From positions 1 to 33,418 of IMG/VR virus record IMGVR_UViG_3300032293_002112: a stretch of DNA of 33,418 bases, one strand, 5' to 3'. Origin of the DNA: a virus. The position numbers and the translations under genes are program-made. Below are positions 14,401 through 21,700 of this stretch, piece by piece. Position 1 is the first letter of the stretch, and every line of letters starts with the position of its first letter. The notes beneath the pieces were generated by a model that did not search any database, was not told the origin of the DNA, and saw nothing but the letters and a program-made list of their open reading frames with translations.

Positions 14401-17152
14401 CAAAATTTCTGATAATACGTTTAAATTATCAACTAGAAAAGATTATGCATTATTGGGAATAGGTGTAACGTTTACTTCTTATGGACTGGGAAATGCTCAC
14501 CAACTTGAAATGTATCACAAAAATGATAAATCATTAATTACTGTAGATAATATTGCACAATATCCACTATCATATACACCAATAAATTATAGACTTACCA
14601 ACAATGGTGGACAAATTAATGCTACTTCAACTATATTTTCTCTAAGTGGTATTTCTTCAATAGTACCAAAAGATATACTTAGAGTTGATAATGAGTATAT
14701 GAAAGTCATCTCTGTTGGACTTGGTACTACAAGTGTCGGCCCTATTACTAATTCAGGATCTTTCTCATTAGTTGAAGTTTCTAGAGGTTTTGTTGGTTCA
14801 TCTGCAACTAATCATGCTGATACTACGGGAATTGGAACAATTTATAGAGGATCTTTTAATATTGTTGGAAGTAAAATTTTCTTTGTAGAAGCACCAAGAG
14901 GAAATCCACAATTAAGAATAGATAGAAGCAATTTATTATATGAAACTTCAGATTTTTCTGGAAGAGTATTTTTAAGAAATGATTATAGTACAAATCAAAT
15001 TTATGATGATATATCTTATAAATTTACAGGAATAGGAAGAACTTTTACATTAACCAATCAAGGAATTAGTACTATAGGATTGGGAACTATCGGAGGAAAT
15101 GGAATTCTCTTTATAAATGGAATTTTCCAAACTCCAACAACAGATAATAATCCAGAAAATAATTTTATAATTATTGGAAATGACAATTCTGGAATATCAA
15201 GTGTTGTATTTTCTGGCATCCAAAATCCAGCTAATGGACAATTTATTACTTCTGAATTGGATGTAAATCAAAATCAAACACCAAGAGGAGGAATAATTGT
15301 TTCTCTTGGATCAACACTTGGATTAGGGTATGCACCTCTTGTTGGGGTGTCAGTTACTGCCGTAGTTGGCGCAGGAGGTAGTATTGTATCAGTTGGTCTA
15401 GGAACTACCGATAATCTTGGTTCTGGATATAATGGAATTGTTTCTATAGGTGTAAGTGTATATCAAAGTGGACATACTGGAACAGCAGCGTCTATAAGAG
15501 CGTCTGTTGGCGCAGGAGGAACATTATCTTTTACAATTATTGGCGATGGTGGAACAGGATACACAAATCCAAAAATATTAGTTTCTCCACCATCTTATGA
15601 GAATTTGGAAGTTATTGGAATTTCCAGATTGGGGATTGGATCAACAACAGACACAGGAATTGGATTATTATTAACAGTTGATGTTGATGCTGGTATTACC
15701 TCTTCTACTGGAATAGGATCTACTTATTTTGGTGTATCCTCATTTAAAATTGCTAGACAAGGATATTCATTTAATCGTGGAGATGTGTTTAAACCTGTTG
15801 GATTAGTTACTGATAGAAGATTATTGTCTCCAATATCAGAATTTCAACTGACAGTTATTGATACATTTTCAGATTCCTTTGCATCTTGGCAATTTGGTGA
15901 ACTTGATTATATAGATTCAGTAAAAAATTATCAAGATGGAGTAAGAACCAGATTTCCATTATATTATAATTCACAACTACTTAGTTTTGAAACATTACCA
16001 GATTCTACTATAGATTTAAATAACTTATTGTTTATTGTTATTAATGGAGTTATTCAAGAACCTGGAGTTTCATATCAATTCGTTGGAGGAACATCTTTTG
16101 TATTTACTTCTGCACCAAAACCAGAAGATAAAATTGCAATATTCTTTTATAGAGGAACTAAGGGTTCTGATAGTAAACTTAATTTAGACGTGCCAGAAAC
16201 TATAAAAAAAGGTGATACTATTCAAATATTAAAAAGAAATGATATAAGAGAAACAGTATCTCAAAATAAAAGAATAGTATTTGATTTAACATACTCTGAT
16301 AAATTTGAAACTAATTCATATTCTGATCAAGGTGTGGATACTGTAAATTATAAACCAATGAGTTGGATCAAACAAAAAAAAGATAGTTTTATTAACGGTG
16401 AAATAGTTTATAAATCTAGAGATTCCATTGAATCATTAGTATACCCAACTGCCAAAATAATTAAAGATTTTTCTACTACTGATAATGAGATTTTTGTTGA
16501 CAATGCACAATTCTTTAATTATGAGAATGACAATACTCCACAATTTAATGCTATAATTATTGATCCCAATTCTGTAAATACTGTTGGATTAACTACTAAT
16601 TTCAAAAAAGAAGTTATAACTAATATCTCTGTTGTTCAAGGTTCTTCGGGGATCATTACTGGCATAACTACAACATCTGGAATAGGAGTTCCTTTGGCAC
16701 TTAAATTTTATTTAAAGTGCCCTGTTGGAGTAGCGATGAGTGTCCCAACTGGTTATCCAATTTATATTTTTAATACAAATATTGGAATGGGAGTTACTTC
16801 AATTTATACTTCAGATTCTTCAGTTGTTGGAATTGCAAATACCTTCTTAGATAACATTTATAATATTAGTGCATCTTATGTATCACAAAATATTGGAATC
16901 ATTACTTGCAATATATTATCCACAACTTCTACAATAGGTCTTACAACTTTTGAATCTATGGTCGGAAATTTCTCTTGGGGAAGAATGAGTGGATTTACTA
17001 GATCTAGTTCGCCAATTTCAATAGGTGTTTCCGGAAACATAATTGATGTTGGTGCTGGATTAACAACTCTTTCAACAATTCAAAGAAGAAGCACTGGGGA
17101 GCAAGGTATTGGTATACGAGGCACTGGATCATTACCTAAAAAAATATCCTAA
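5423..17152 (+). CDS. Giant 3909-aa baseplate/virion structural protein in the gp7 position, YHYH-domain containing
   Basis: An unbroken 11.7-kb ORF lies between gp6 and gp8, where T4 carries gp7 (1032 aa). The N-terminus has FLKQYYISQEYQGGP (34-48) and KGTEESFRILF (204-214), motifs I associate with large cyanophage virion proteins rather than T4 gp7 itself. A YHYH-type domain covers about 1225-1325, with GWSYDGNPIYGPYGY at 1240-1254 and GVYAYFAT at 1318-1325. The rest is mostly repeated beta modules: G-x-G-Y segments (bases 7640-7870, 8230-8990, 11510-11900, 15280-15600), 'GFP-E-I-x-Y-RG' segments, and 'H-x-L-x-x-G-D' segments. Two 'INGxxQ-P' segments lie near the C-terminus. No signal peptide, membrane segment or catalytic triad was seen. 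A structural role in the baseplate wedge is inferred from position; equivalence to gp7 is unproven. Confidence 0.85.
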   Translation: MIQTGFESRVKIQQIIDNQLPEFILDESPKASEFLKQYYISQEYQGGPVDIAENLDQYLKLDNLTSEVVVGNVGLSANIDSTTGIITVTSTKGFPQKYGLIKIDDEIITYTGITTNTFTGCVRGFSGITSYHAVSNQEELVFSTSKSSTHTLGSSVQNLSSLFLTEFYKKLKYTLTPGLEDVDFVSDLNVGNFIKNARSFYQSKGTEESFRILFNVLYGVTPKVVNLEDFLIKPSSAQYVRRKVISAERISGDPSKLVGQSIFKSNDPTTSASVSEVEIFSKNTIKYYKISLFVGYEERSVIEGKFTITQNTKCLENVSVGSSVISVDSTIGFPGIGTIVSGNNTINYTDKTINQFLGCTGIDEEINTADNIRSDEIYFGYENGDTTKKVEFRITGVLSEFVPISDYFKVSVGDEVQIKTLGEIIEDTGNSYKEIFANSWIYNTSSRYEIETFDGSKPILKSITNKSSLKVGDIIEIVERYSNIVRYPTTSSNVPYVKSIDNDLKTLELNDFSLSGWYNNDVEYDLRRKVNKASSSIIPIEYGNDVILSDVLNVYNENDDYAYVASNSFPSNNRNLSRPYTYNVTANTKSSIALQLTDKIDENYYSTINFSSAVPFITGDKVYYQPSSSVISGLETGIYYVEVQADNKKIKLYDSRSFIGSKNYINYLSSTFDSQNTHKFILYTQKSEIIGAQKLLKKFPLNQNIQNGTGELTQPGSVGMLINGVEIQNYKSNDKVYYGPLTSVNVLNGGDNYDVINPPLVTISAGLGITALVQPILSGNIKKVFVDSQDFDISSIVSIEVKGGNGKGAVLEPILKKRYREIYFDGRLSPSGGVDYENDTVTFLTNHNLNSGDRVIYNSNGNNEIGIGDFGGSNNDQNRILSNNSEYYIKKESNNTIKLYPSFYDYSSGINTVGFTEVYTSGIHKFTTVPNKKTISEIKVIDGGEGYQNRKLIVKPTGISTTNHTINFDNHGFNEGDLIEYNYQTTAIVGLSSSYQYYVSKLNDNSFRVFNAGIGGTNLSNYNRKNYVKFLSTGSGYQYFKYPNISVSITYSRESSSDYSTIVATPVVRGSIIDTYLYESGTGYGSTVLNFHKKPLITIKTGKEAQVKPVIVNGSINSINLQYGGYDYYSVPDLIITDPTNSGVGAELRPVIANGKITSVEITNPGIGYSTSTTILVKSSGINALLESRVRSLTVNNNKKFGDELLLEEGGKLKYSVSGYFNTLRNSFNDVGLNHSPIIGWSYDGNPIYGPYGYEDEENSSSSLKVLKSGYELNIGNIEDRPNGFANGFFLEDYEYKNSGNLDEYNGRFGKTPEFPNGVYAYFATLESQTLVSTFPYFIGNKYRSNYIIDNSNLNQSFDFNNSLLLRNTFPYKISDKYASNDFIIESNELSNQKSVIESVTEGSVENFDILNSGSDYKINDSLDFNNTDTFGGGLIVKVSSIKGKEIVNVNTLVQTYDNVVFSWKNGREIKAFISPYHTLSNKDYVTISGLSTNLSQLNGSYQIGVTSYSSSCISSITSSTVGYSTEIYVSQLPSEPISVGSSIVIGSETLKVLEVFKSLNILKVQRGSTGVSHTATTQINFLPDYFTLTKNTDYFNSYPTDKVYFNPKESIGVGTNIGVTSSITFSFGVSSITRIIPTKGIYIENHPFKDNQKVIFEKPTGTPQFSISTTSDPADAVSFPSSGNSQLVYIVNKNKNAIGIKTSINSAEVFFTSINDANNDEYSFSSSYDQVIGNIEKIKSTVSVSTSHNLTNGDLINLTVIPNLSVGIGTSTSVYVKRNSIDNTIFINPIGFNSTGISTQTNTITINSHNLNTGDKIYYSSTDLIASGLSTGSYFVYKVDNNKIKLSETYIDSKVNPPIVVSIAGTGGKYQNISLINPQIKSVKSNNLVFNLSDSSLSGYKFKIYYDQEFKNEFVSTAKTTGFTLIGVGTVGVSSTASITIKYDENLPTKLYYNLEKSGYISTSDKDVSNYSEILFVDSQYTDTHSIFGVGTTTFNITLNKTPEKLTYSQSECSVLEYSTTSTSAKGPIDKINIISGGTGYKKLPSLSGSNSEDGKGIYAIPKSKTIGYPKEVRIINEGFEYSCDKTLRPNAYISPLITIENSNTISEINVLDGGKNYINPPSIVIVNSETGEKIDSGILEATLSGSSINSLKIIQEPKGLPSSIVKLFATNNTNGTSIQKVESSSSGIFTCAITTPSFGFSTYPFNIGDKVFVEGIQKQSSTGTGFNSEDYNYEFFTVSDYDNSSGILDRVTFNISGLTTNTGIAKTIQDSVGNIINYNNYPKFEVIQKISYFRIGEKIISDGIERDLVISNYENNFIKVYGTYNLSLGEVIVGKESGNIAKISKIEPNLGRFEIDYAIDRKNGWSNNIGKLNQDTQSISDNDYYQNLSYTIKSPIEYDNFKTSVNNLLHTSGLKNFADTQITSKSESGITSVSQYLNIVNNIVEENKVDTIYNFDLVNDIDTVNNSSKFIKLKNKKLSDYIQCISNVVLKIDDISKNFSDIDGTPLTFLNVFKLNPSDSYNELLFKISNTSYTQIQLTELIILNNGTNVFLLEQESLTGVGAGTTHIPGEQIGQFSIYEDEIGENYIQFIPTNPYDYDYDIKLIRSKFNSSTAGIGTTSIGFVNLSGVVTTSQSGITTTIISIPSYNFESLYANVKIVDNLTNQMNFVNVYLNYDGTNTYISEYYFDSESSTNNYSGNLIGTFGSNISPGGILSLNYTNNSTNTVNISSKIVGFGSTSVGVGTYRFKLPGEIDGYEQTAMYESKYLKNVSSASTTLTTLNKFDFNAIKSFVKVSMGSTSSLHKILLVHDQTNFYIQQSTFLSVEGALGIGTLGIGTFGAEYSGNNFQFKFYKDPNINSNINILSFNQCIYTATNTENIPPNLSYGKVDESFEIVSYNAINGDRISRLDFDLKTNEIPIFAKTFNPTDITVLNPSTGRFTIPNHFFSNAERLIYTPKSTFIGIGESAVGIGHTLNSSGIVTDRLPSEVYVIKISDNTFKLSTRKDYALLGIGVTFTSYGLGNAHQLEMYHKNDKSLITVDNIAQYPLSYTPINYRLTNNGGQINATSTIFSLSGISSIVPKDILRVDNEYMKVISVGLGTTSVGPITNSGSFSLVEVSRGFVGSSATNHADTTGIGTIYRGSFNIVGSKIFFVEAPRGNPQLRIDRSNLLYETSDFSGRVFLRNDYSTNQIYDDISYKFTGIGRTFTLTNQGISTIGLGTIGGNGILFINGIFQTPTTDNNPENNFIIIGNDNSGISSVVFSGIQNPANGQFITSELDVNQNQTPRGGIIVSLGSTLGLGYAPLVGVSVTAVVGAGGSIVSVGLGTTDNLGSGYNGIVSIGVSVYQSGHTGTAASIRASVGAGGTLSFTIIGDGGTGYTNPKILVSPPSYENLEVIGISRLGIGSTTDTGIGLLLTVDVDAGITSSTGIGSTYFGVSSFKIARQGYSFNRGDVFKPVGLVTDRRLLSPISEFQLTVIDTFSDSFASWQFGELDYIDSVKNYQDGVRTRFPLYYNSQLLSFETLPDSTIDLNNLLFIVINGVIQEPGVSYQFVGGTSFVFTSAPKPEDKIAIFFYRGTKGSDSKLNLDVPETIKKGDTIQILKRNDIRETVSQNKRIVFDLTYSDKFETNSYSDQGVDTVNYKPMSWIKQKKDSFINGEIVYKSRDSIESLVYPTAKIIKDFSTTDNEIFVDNAQFFNYENDNTPQFNAIIIDPNSVNTVGLTTNFKKEVITNISVVQGSSGIITGITTTSGIGVPLALKFYLKCPVGVAMSVPTGYPIYIFNTNIGMGVTSIYTSDSSVVGIANTFLDNIYNISASYVSQNIGIITCNILSTTSTIGLTTFESMVGNFSWGRMSGFTRSSSPISIGVSGNIIDVGAGLTTLSTIQRRSTGEQGIGIRGTGSLPKKIS
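13910..13939 (+). repeat. 15-bp tandem duplication within the giant gene
   Basis: TTAGGAATAGGAACA (13910-13924) is followed directly by TTGGGAATAGGAACA (13925-13939), encoding L-G-I-G-T twice. It is one visible case of the many G-I-G-T micro-repeats in this protein. Confidence 0.8.
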
Positions 17153-17160
17153 TGATGGAT

Positions 17161-17168
17161 TATAAATA
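17161..17168 (+). promoter_or_regulatory. T4-type late promoter upstream of gp8
   Basis: This is a perfect TATAAATA, the canonical T4 late -10 element, in the 33-base gap between the giant gene and gp8. It ends 17 bases before the gp8 ATG at 17186. Confidence 0.75.
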
Positions 17169-17185
17169 TAGAAAAAACTAGTAAT

Positions 17186-18736
17186 ATGTCTGCAGTCGTA
17201 ACAGATCAATTTAGAATTATAAATGCAAGTAATTTTGTGGATTCTGTAACAGATTCTGCAAATGCATATTATGTATTTCTTGGATTGACTAATCCTACGC
17301 AAGTTGGATTTGGGAGGACTGATGATTGGAATACTGATCCATTGTCACCTGTTGATAATTTAGACTACCTATCTCATTATCGTGATACCTCAATTTTTGG
17401 CAAAAGAATTACAAGTTCAAATATTAGAAGAATTATAAGAAAAATTGAATGGACTGCTAATACAAAATATGAAATGTATAGGCACGATTATAGTATTTCA
17501 AATCGAAGTCCATTAACTGATTCTAGTAGACTTTATGATGCGAATTATTATGTCATTAATAGTGACTATAGAGTTTACATTTGTATTGATAACGGATCTT
17601 CTGGTATAAATCCGTCCATTAATGGATCTTTAGATCAACCAAAATTTACAGATGCAGAACCATCCCCAGCTGGAGAAAGTGGAGATGGTTATGTTTGGAA
17701 ATATCTTTTTACCATTTCACCATCAGATGTAATTAAATTTGATTCTACAGAGTATATTGTTGTTCCTAATGATTGGAATTCGGATTTACTTGATGATGCG
17801 GAAATACTTCGTATTAAAGAAAATGGAGATTCTTCTGCTAATAATAATCAAATTAAAAAAGTTTATATTGAAAATGGTGGAAGTGGATACAGTACTGGAA
17901 CTTGTAATATTCTTGGAGATGGTAGTGGTGGCAGGGTTTTAGTTGAAACACAAGATGGAGTAATAGTTTCAACTAGTGTCGTTACTGGAGGCAGCGGATA
18001 TACTTATGGTATAGTTGATTTAGGACCAATTCAACCTTCAACTATTGATAATCCAGCAAAACTTATACCTATTATTCCACCCTCTAAGGGACATGGATAT
18101 GATCTTTATACCGAATTAGGTACTGATAAAGTCTTAATTTATGCGAGATTTGACGATTCTACAAAGGATTTTCCAACAGACACTAGTTTTTCACAAATTG
18201 GTATTTTGAAAAATCCAATTACATATGGTACTAATGATATTTTTAAAGATAATCAATATTCATCATTGTATTCAATAAAATTATCTTCTAGTTCTAACAC
18301 TCCTACTATTGGACAAGAAATTACACAAACAGTTAGTGGAGGAACTGCGAGGGGATACGTTGCTTCTTATGATAGTGAAACTAAAGTTTTAAAGTATTAT
18401 CGAGATAGATCATTGTTTTTTGGATCTACTGGAAATAGTGATCAGACCGACTATGATTCTGTAAGTGATGATTCTAAAGTTTTACCATTTAGTTCATCTG
18501 GGGGATCAATTGGACCCTTTTCTGGATCTATTGATACATCTTTTGGAAATCCTACTCCCACAAATAAAGTTACTGTAGGAAGTAAAGTAATAGACCTAGG
18601 TGTTACTTTTACTCAAGGACTGGCAAATCCAGAGATAAATAAATCATCGGGCGATATTATTTACATTGATAATCGACCTCTAGTTTCTAGAAGTTCACGA
18701 CAAAAAGAAGACATTAAAATTATCCTGGAATTTTAA
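17186..18736 (+). CDS. 8: Baseplate wedge protein gp8
   Basis: gp8 is a wedge protein that dimerises in the outer part of the T4 baseplate. T4 hallmarks are present: an N-terminal V-T-D-Q-F-R; then G-D-G-Y-V-W-K-Y-L-F (166-175) followed by E-Y-I-V-V-P (189-194); and at the extreme C-terminus G-D-I-I-Y-I-D-N-R-P with K-E-D-I-K-I-I-L-E-F, which closely parallels the T4 C-terminus. The protein is 516 aa against 334 in T4. Much of the extra length includes an insertion around residues 222-285 carrying two G-S-G-Y modules (232-235 and 269-272), like those in the giant protein and gp14. It has its own late promoter, and the DUF4815 gene follows six bases later. Confidence 0.93.
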   Translation: MSAVVTDQFRIINASNFVDSVTDSANAYYVFLGLTNPTQVGFGRTDDWNTDPLSPVDNLDYLSHYRDTSIFGKRITSSNIRRIIRKIEWTANTKYEMYRHDYSISNRSPLTDSSRLYDANYYVINSDYRVYICIDNGSSGINPSINGSLDQPKFTDAEPSPAGESGDGYVWKYLFTISPSDVIKFDSTEYIVVPNDWNSDLLDDAEILRIKENGDSSANNNQIKKVYIENGGSGYSTGTCNILGDGSGGRVLVETQDGVIVSTSVVTGGSGYTYGIVDLGPIQPSTIDNPAKLIPIIPPSKGHGYDLYTELGTDKVLIYARFDDSTKDFPTDTSFSQIGILKNPITYGTNDIFKDNQYSSLYSIKLSSSSNTPTIGQEITQTVSGGTARGYVASYDSETKVLKYYRDRSLFFGSTGNSDQTDYDSVSDDSKVLPFSSSGGSIGPFSGSIDTSFGNPTPTNKVTVGSKVIDLGVTFTQGLANPEINKSSGDIIYIDNRPLVSRSSRQKEDIKIILEF

Positions 18737-18742
18737 AGAAAA

Positions 18743-21700
18743 ATGGCACAAAAAACAAATTTAAATGTTAGTCCATATTATGATGATTTTAATTCTGAGA
18801 AGAATTATTATAAAGTCTTATTTAATCCAGGGCGACCAGTTCAAGCTAGAGAACTAACAACTTTTCAATCGATTCTTCAAAATCAAATAGAATCTTTTGG
18901 TAGTCATATGTTCAAAGAGGGATCCATGGTGATCCCAGGTAATGTGGGATATGATGGACAATACTATTCAGTAAAACTTAATCCAACCAATTTTGGCATT
19001 GATGTTTCAGTATATATTAATTATTTTGTAGGTAAAAAAATAACAGGACAATCTTCGGGTACAACTGCAATTATTCAATATGTTGCATTACCTGATGGAA
19101 ATAATGTGACAGATTTAACAATATATGTAAAATACTTGGATTCTGATAATAATTTCAAATTTAATCCATTTGAAGACGGGGAATCTTTATCTGCAAATGA
19201 AACTATAGTATATGGAAATACTACTATTAATTCAGGAACTCCTTTTGCATCATTGATATCATCAAATGCAACTTCTATAGGATCTGCAGTTTCTATTGCC
19301 AAGGGTGTATATTTTATTAGAGGGTATTTTGCTAATGTAGAAGCAGACACATTGATTCTTGATCATTACACAAATACTCCATCTTATAGAGTTGGTTTGA
19401 AAGTTGATGAATTAATTATAACCTCTAAAGATGATAAAACACTATATGATAATGCAAAAGGGTTCACTAACTATGCAGCTCCTGGCGCAGATAGATTTAA
19501 AATTAATTTGAGTCTAACAAAAAAACTTTTAACAGATACAAATGATACAGATTTTATTGAATTATTAAGAGTTCAAGATGGAAAGATTAAAAAAATTGAA
19601 ACACAAACTCAATATTCTTTAATCAAAGATTATTTTGCACAAAGAACTTATGATGAATCTGGAGACTATTCAGTAAATCCATTCATTCCTTCAGTACATA
19701 ATTCATTGAATGATAGACTTGGTAATAATGGAATATTTTTTAGTAACGAAAAAACTGATCAAGGAAATACGCCATCAGATGATTTGATGTGTGTAAAAAT
19801 ATCTCCAGGAAAATGTTACGTTAAGGGATATGATGTAACTACAACTGGAACAACAATTCTTGATGTTGATAAACCTAGAGATAAAGAAACTATATCTGCA
19901 GCAAATGTTCCATTTGAGATGGGAAATCTCTTAAGGGTTAATAATGTCTCCGGAACCCCAAAATTTAATAAAACAATAGCACTTTATGATCAAAGAAAAA
20001 ATTCAACTTCATCTCCAAATGGAACAAAAATTGGAGATGCTAGAGTATATACATTTAATTTAACGGATGCTGCATATTCTAATGCATCCACAAAATGGGA
20101 TTTATACTTATATGATATTCAAACATATACTAAAATAACATTAAATTCTTCAGTATCTTCATCAGAATTAAAGAAAACTTCATTTATTAAAGGAAAAAGT
20201 AGCGGTGCAAGTGGATATGCTACTGTTGATGGGAGTGGATCTGCAGTAATATATTTACGCCAAACTTCAGGATCATTTTCTGTTGGAGAACAAATTCAAC
20301 TTGATGGAGTAGATTTTCCAAGAACAATAAAATCAGTTCAAACATACTCTACAGATGACATTAAATCGGTCTATCAATCGACTTCTACATCTGGATATGC
20401 AATAGCATTTCTTGCAGATTCTTATCTCGAAAAATTTACTTTGCCAAATGGGGTAACCTCAGTAAATATTGATGGAAGCACTGGAACTACTACTTCTAAT
20501 GGATCAGTTTTTACTGGAATAAAAATAGGAAGTATTATTAGATATCAAGAACCTGGAACAACTGTAGAAACTTTTAATAGAGTAACTGGTGTCTCTGCTG
20601 ATGGGCTTTCAATTACACTTGCAACAGTTACTAGCGTTTCAAATGTATGTGAAGGAAGTCTCCCATCTACTGGATTATATAATGTTTCAATTGGAATGCC
20701 AACTATAAGAAATAATACTGCAGGATTTTTATATACGCCGTTGCCCAATAAAAATATTGCATCTGTAAATTTATCAGGATCAAATCTTTCCATTTCTGCA
20801 CAAGTAACTGTATCTGTAGCATTTGGTGAGGCAGAAATCTCTATTTCAGATTTTGGACTGACTAATTCATTTTTGCAAGCATTTGATGAGGAAAGATATT
20901 CACTTCATTATGATACTGGAGCAACAGAACCATTGACATCTGATAAATTTGTATTATCAGAAGATTTAACTACTGCAACTTTAACTAATTTATCTTTAAG
21001 TGGGGATGTTGTAGTTAATGCATCATTGATTAAAAATGGAATTACCAGTAAGAAAAAAGAATATAGTAGAAGTCGTACAATTAATATAACATTATCAAAA
21101 TATTCACAATCTGGAAGTAATGCTAGTTCATCAATTAATGATGGATTGACCTATAATAGGTTTTATGGTTTGAGAGTTCAGGATGAAGAAATTTGCCTAA
21201 ATTATCCTGATGTTGCAAAAATTATTGCAATTTATGAATCCTTTGATACTAGTGCTCCTGTATTAGATCAAATTGAATTTAGTGCTAGTGCAAATGTAAT
21301 TACAAATGCGATAATTGGTGAAAATATCCTAGGAAATTCAAGTAAAGCAGTAGCAAGAGTCGTTACAAAACCATCTGCAAATACTTTAGGAATTGTATAT
21401 TTAAATGAAAATACATTCTCTGCTGGAGAATCAGTAACATTTGAAGAATCGAATATTACTACAGATATTGTTTCAATAACTGAAGGAAAATATAAAAATT
21501 TAACATCTTCATATAAGTTGGACAAAGGACAGAAAGAACAATATTATGATTATTCTAGAATTGTTAGGAACGATAATAATGTAGAACCTTCCAAACAATT
21601 GCTAATAGTATTTGATCATTACACTGTACCCGCAAGTGACTCTGGAGATGTTTTCACGGTACTAAGTTATGATGAACAAAGATTTTTAAGTGACATACCT

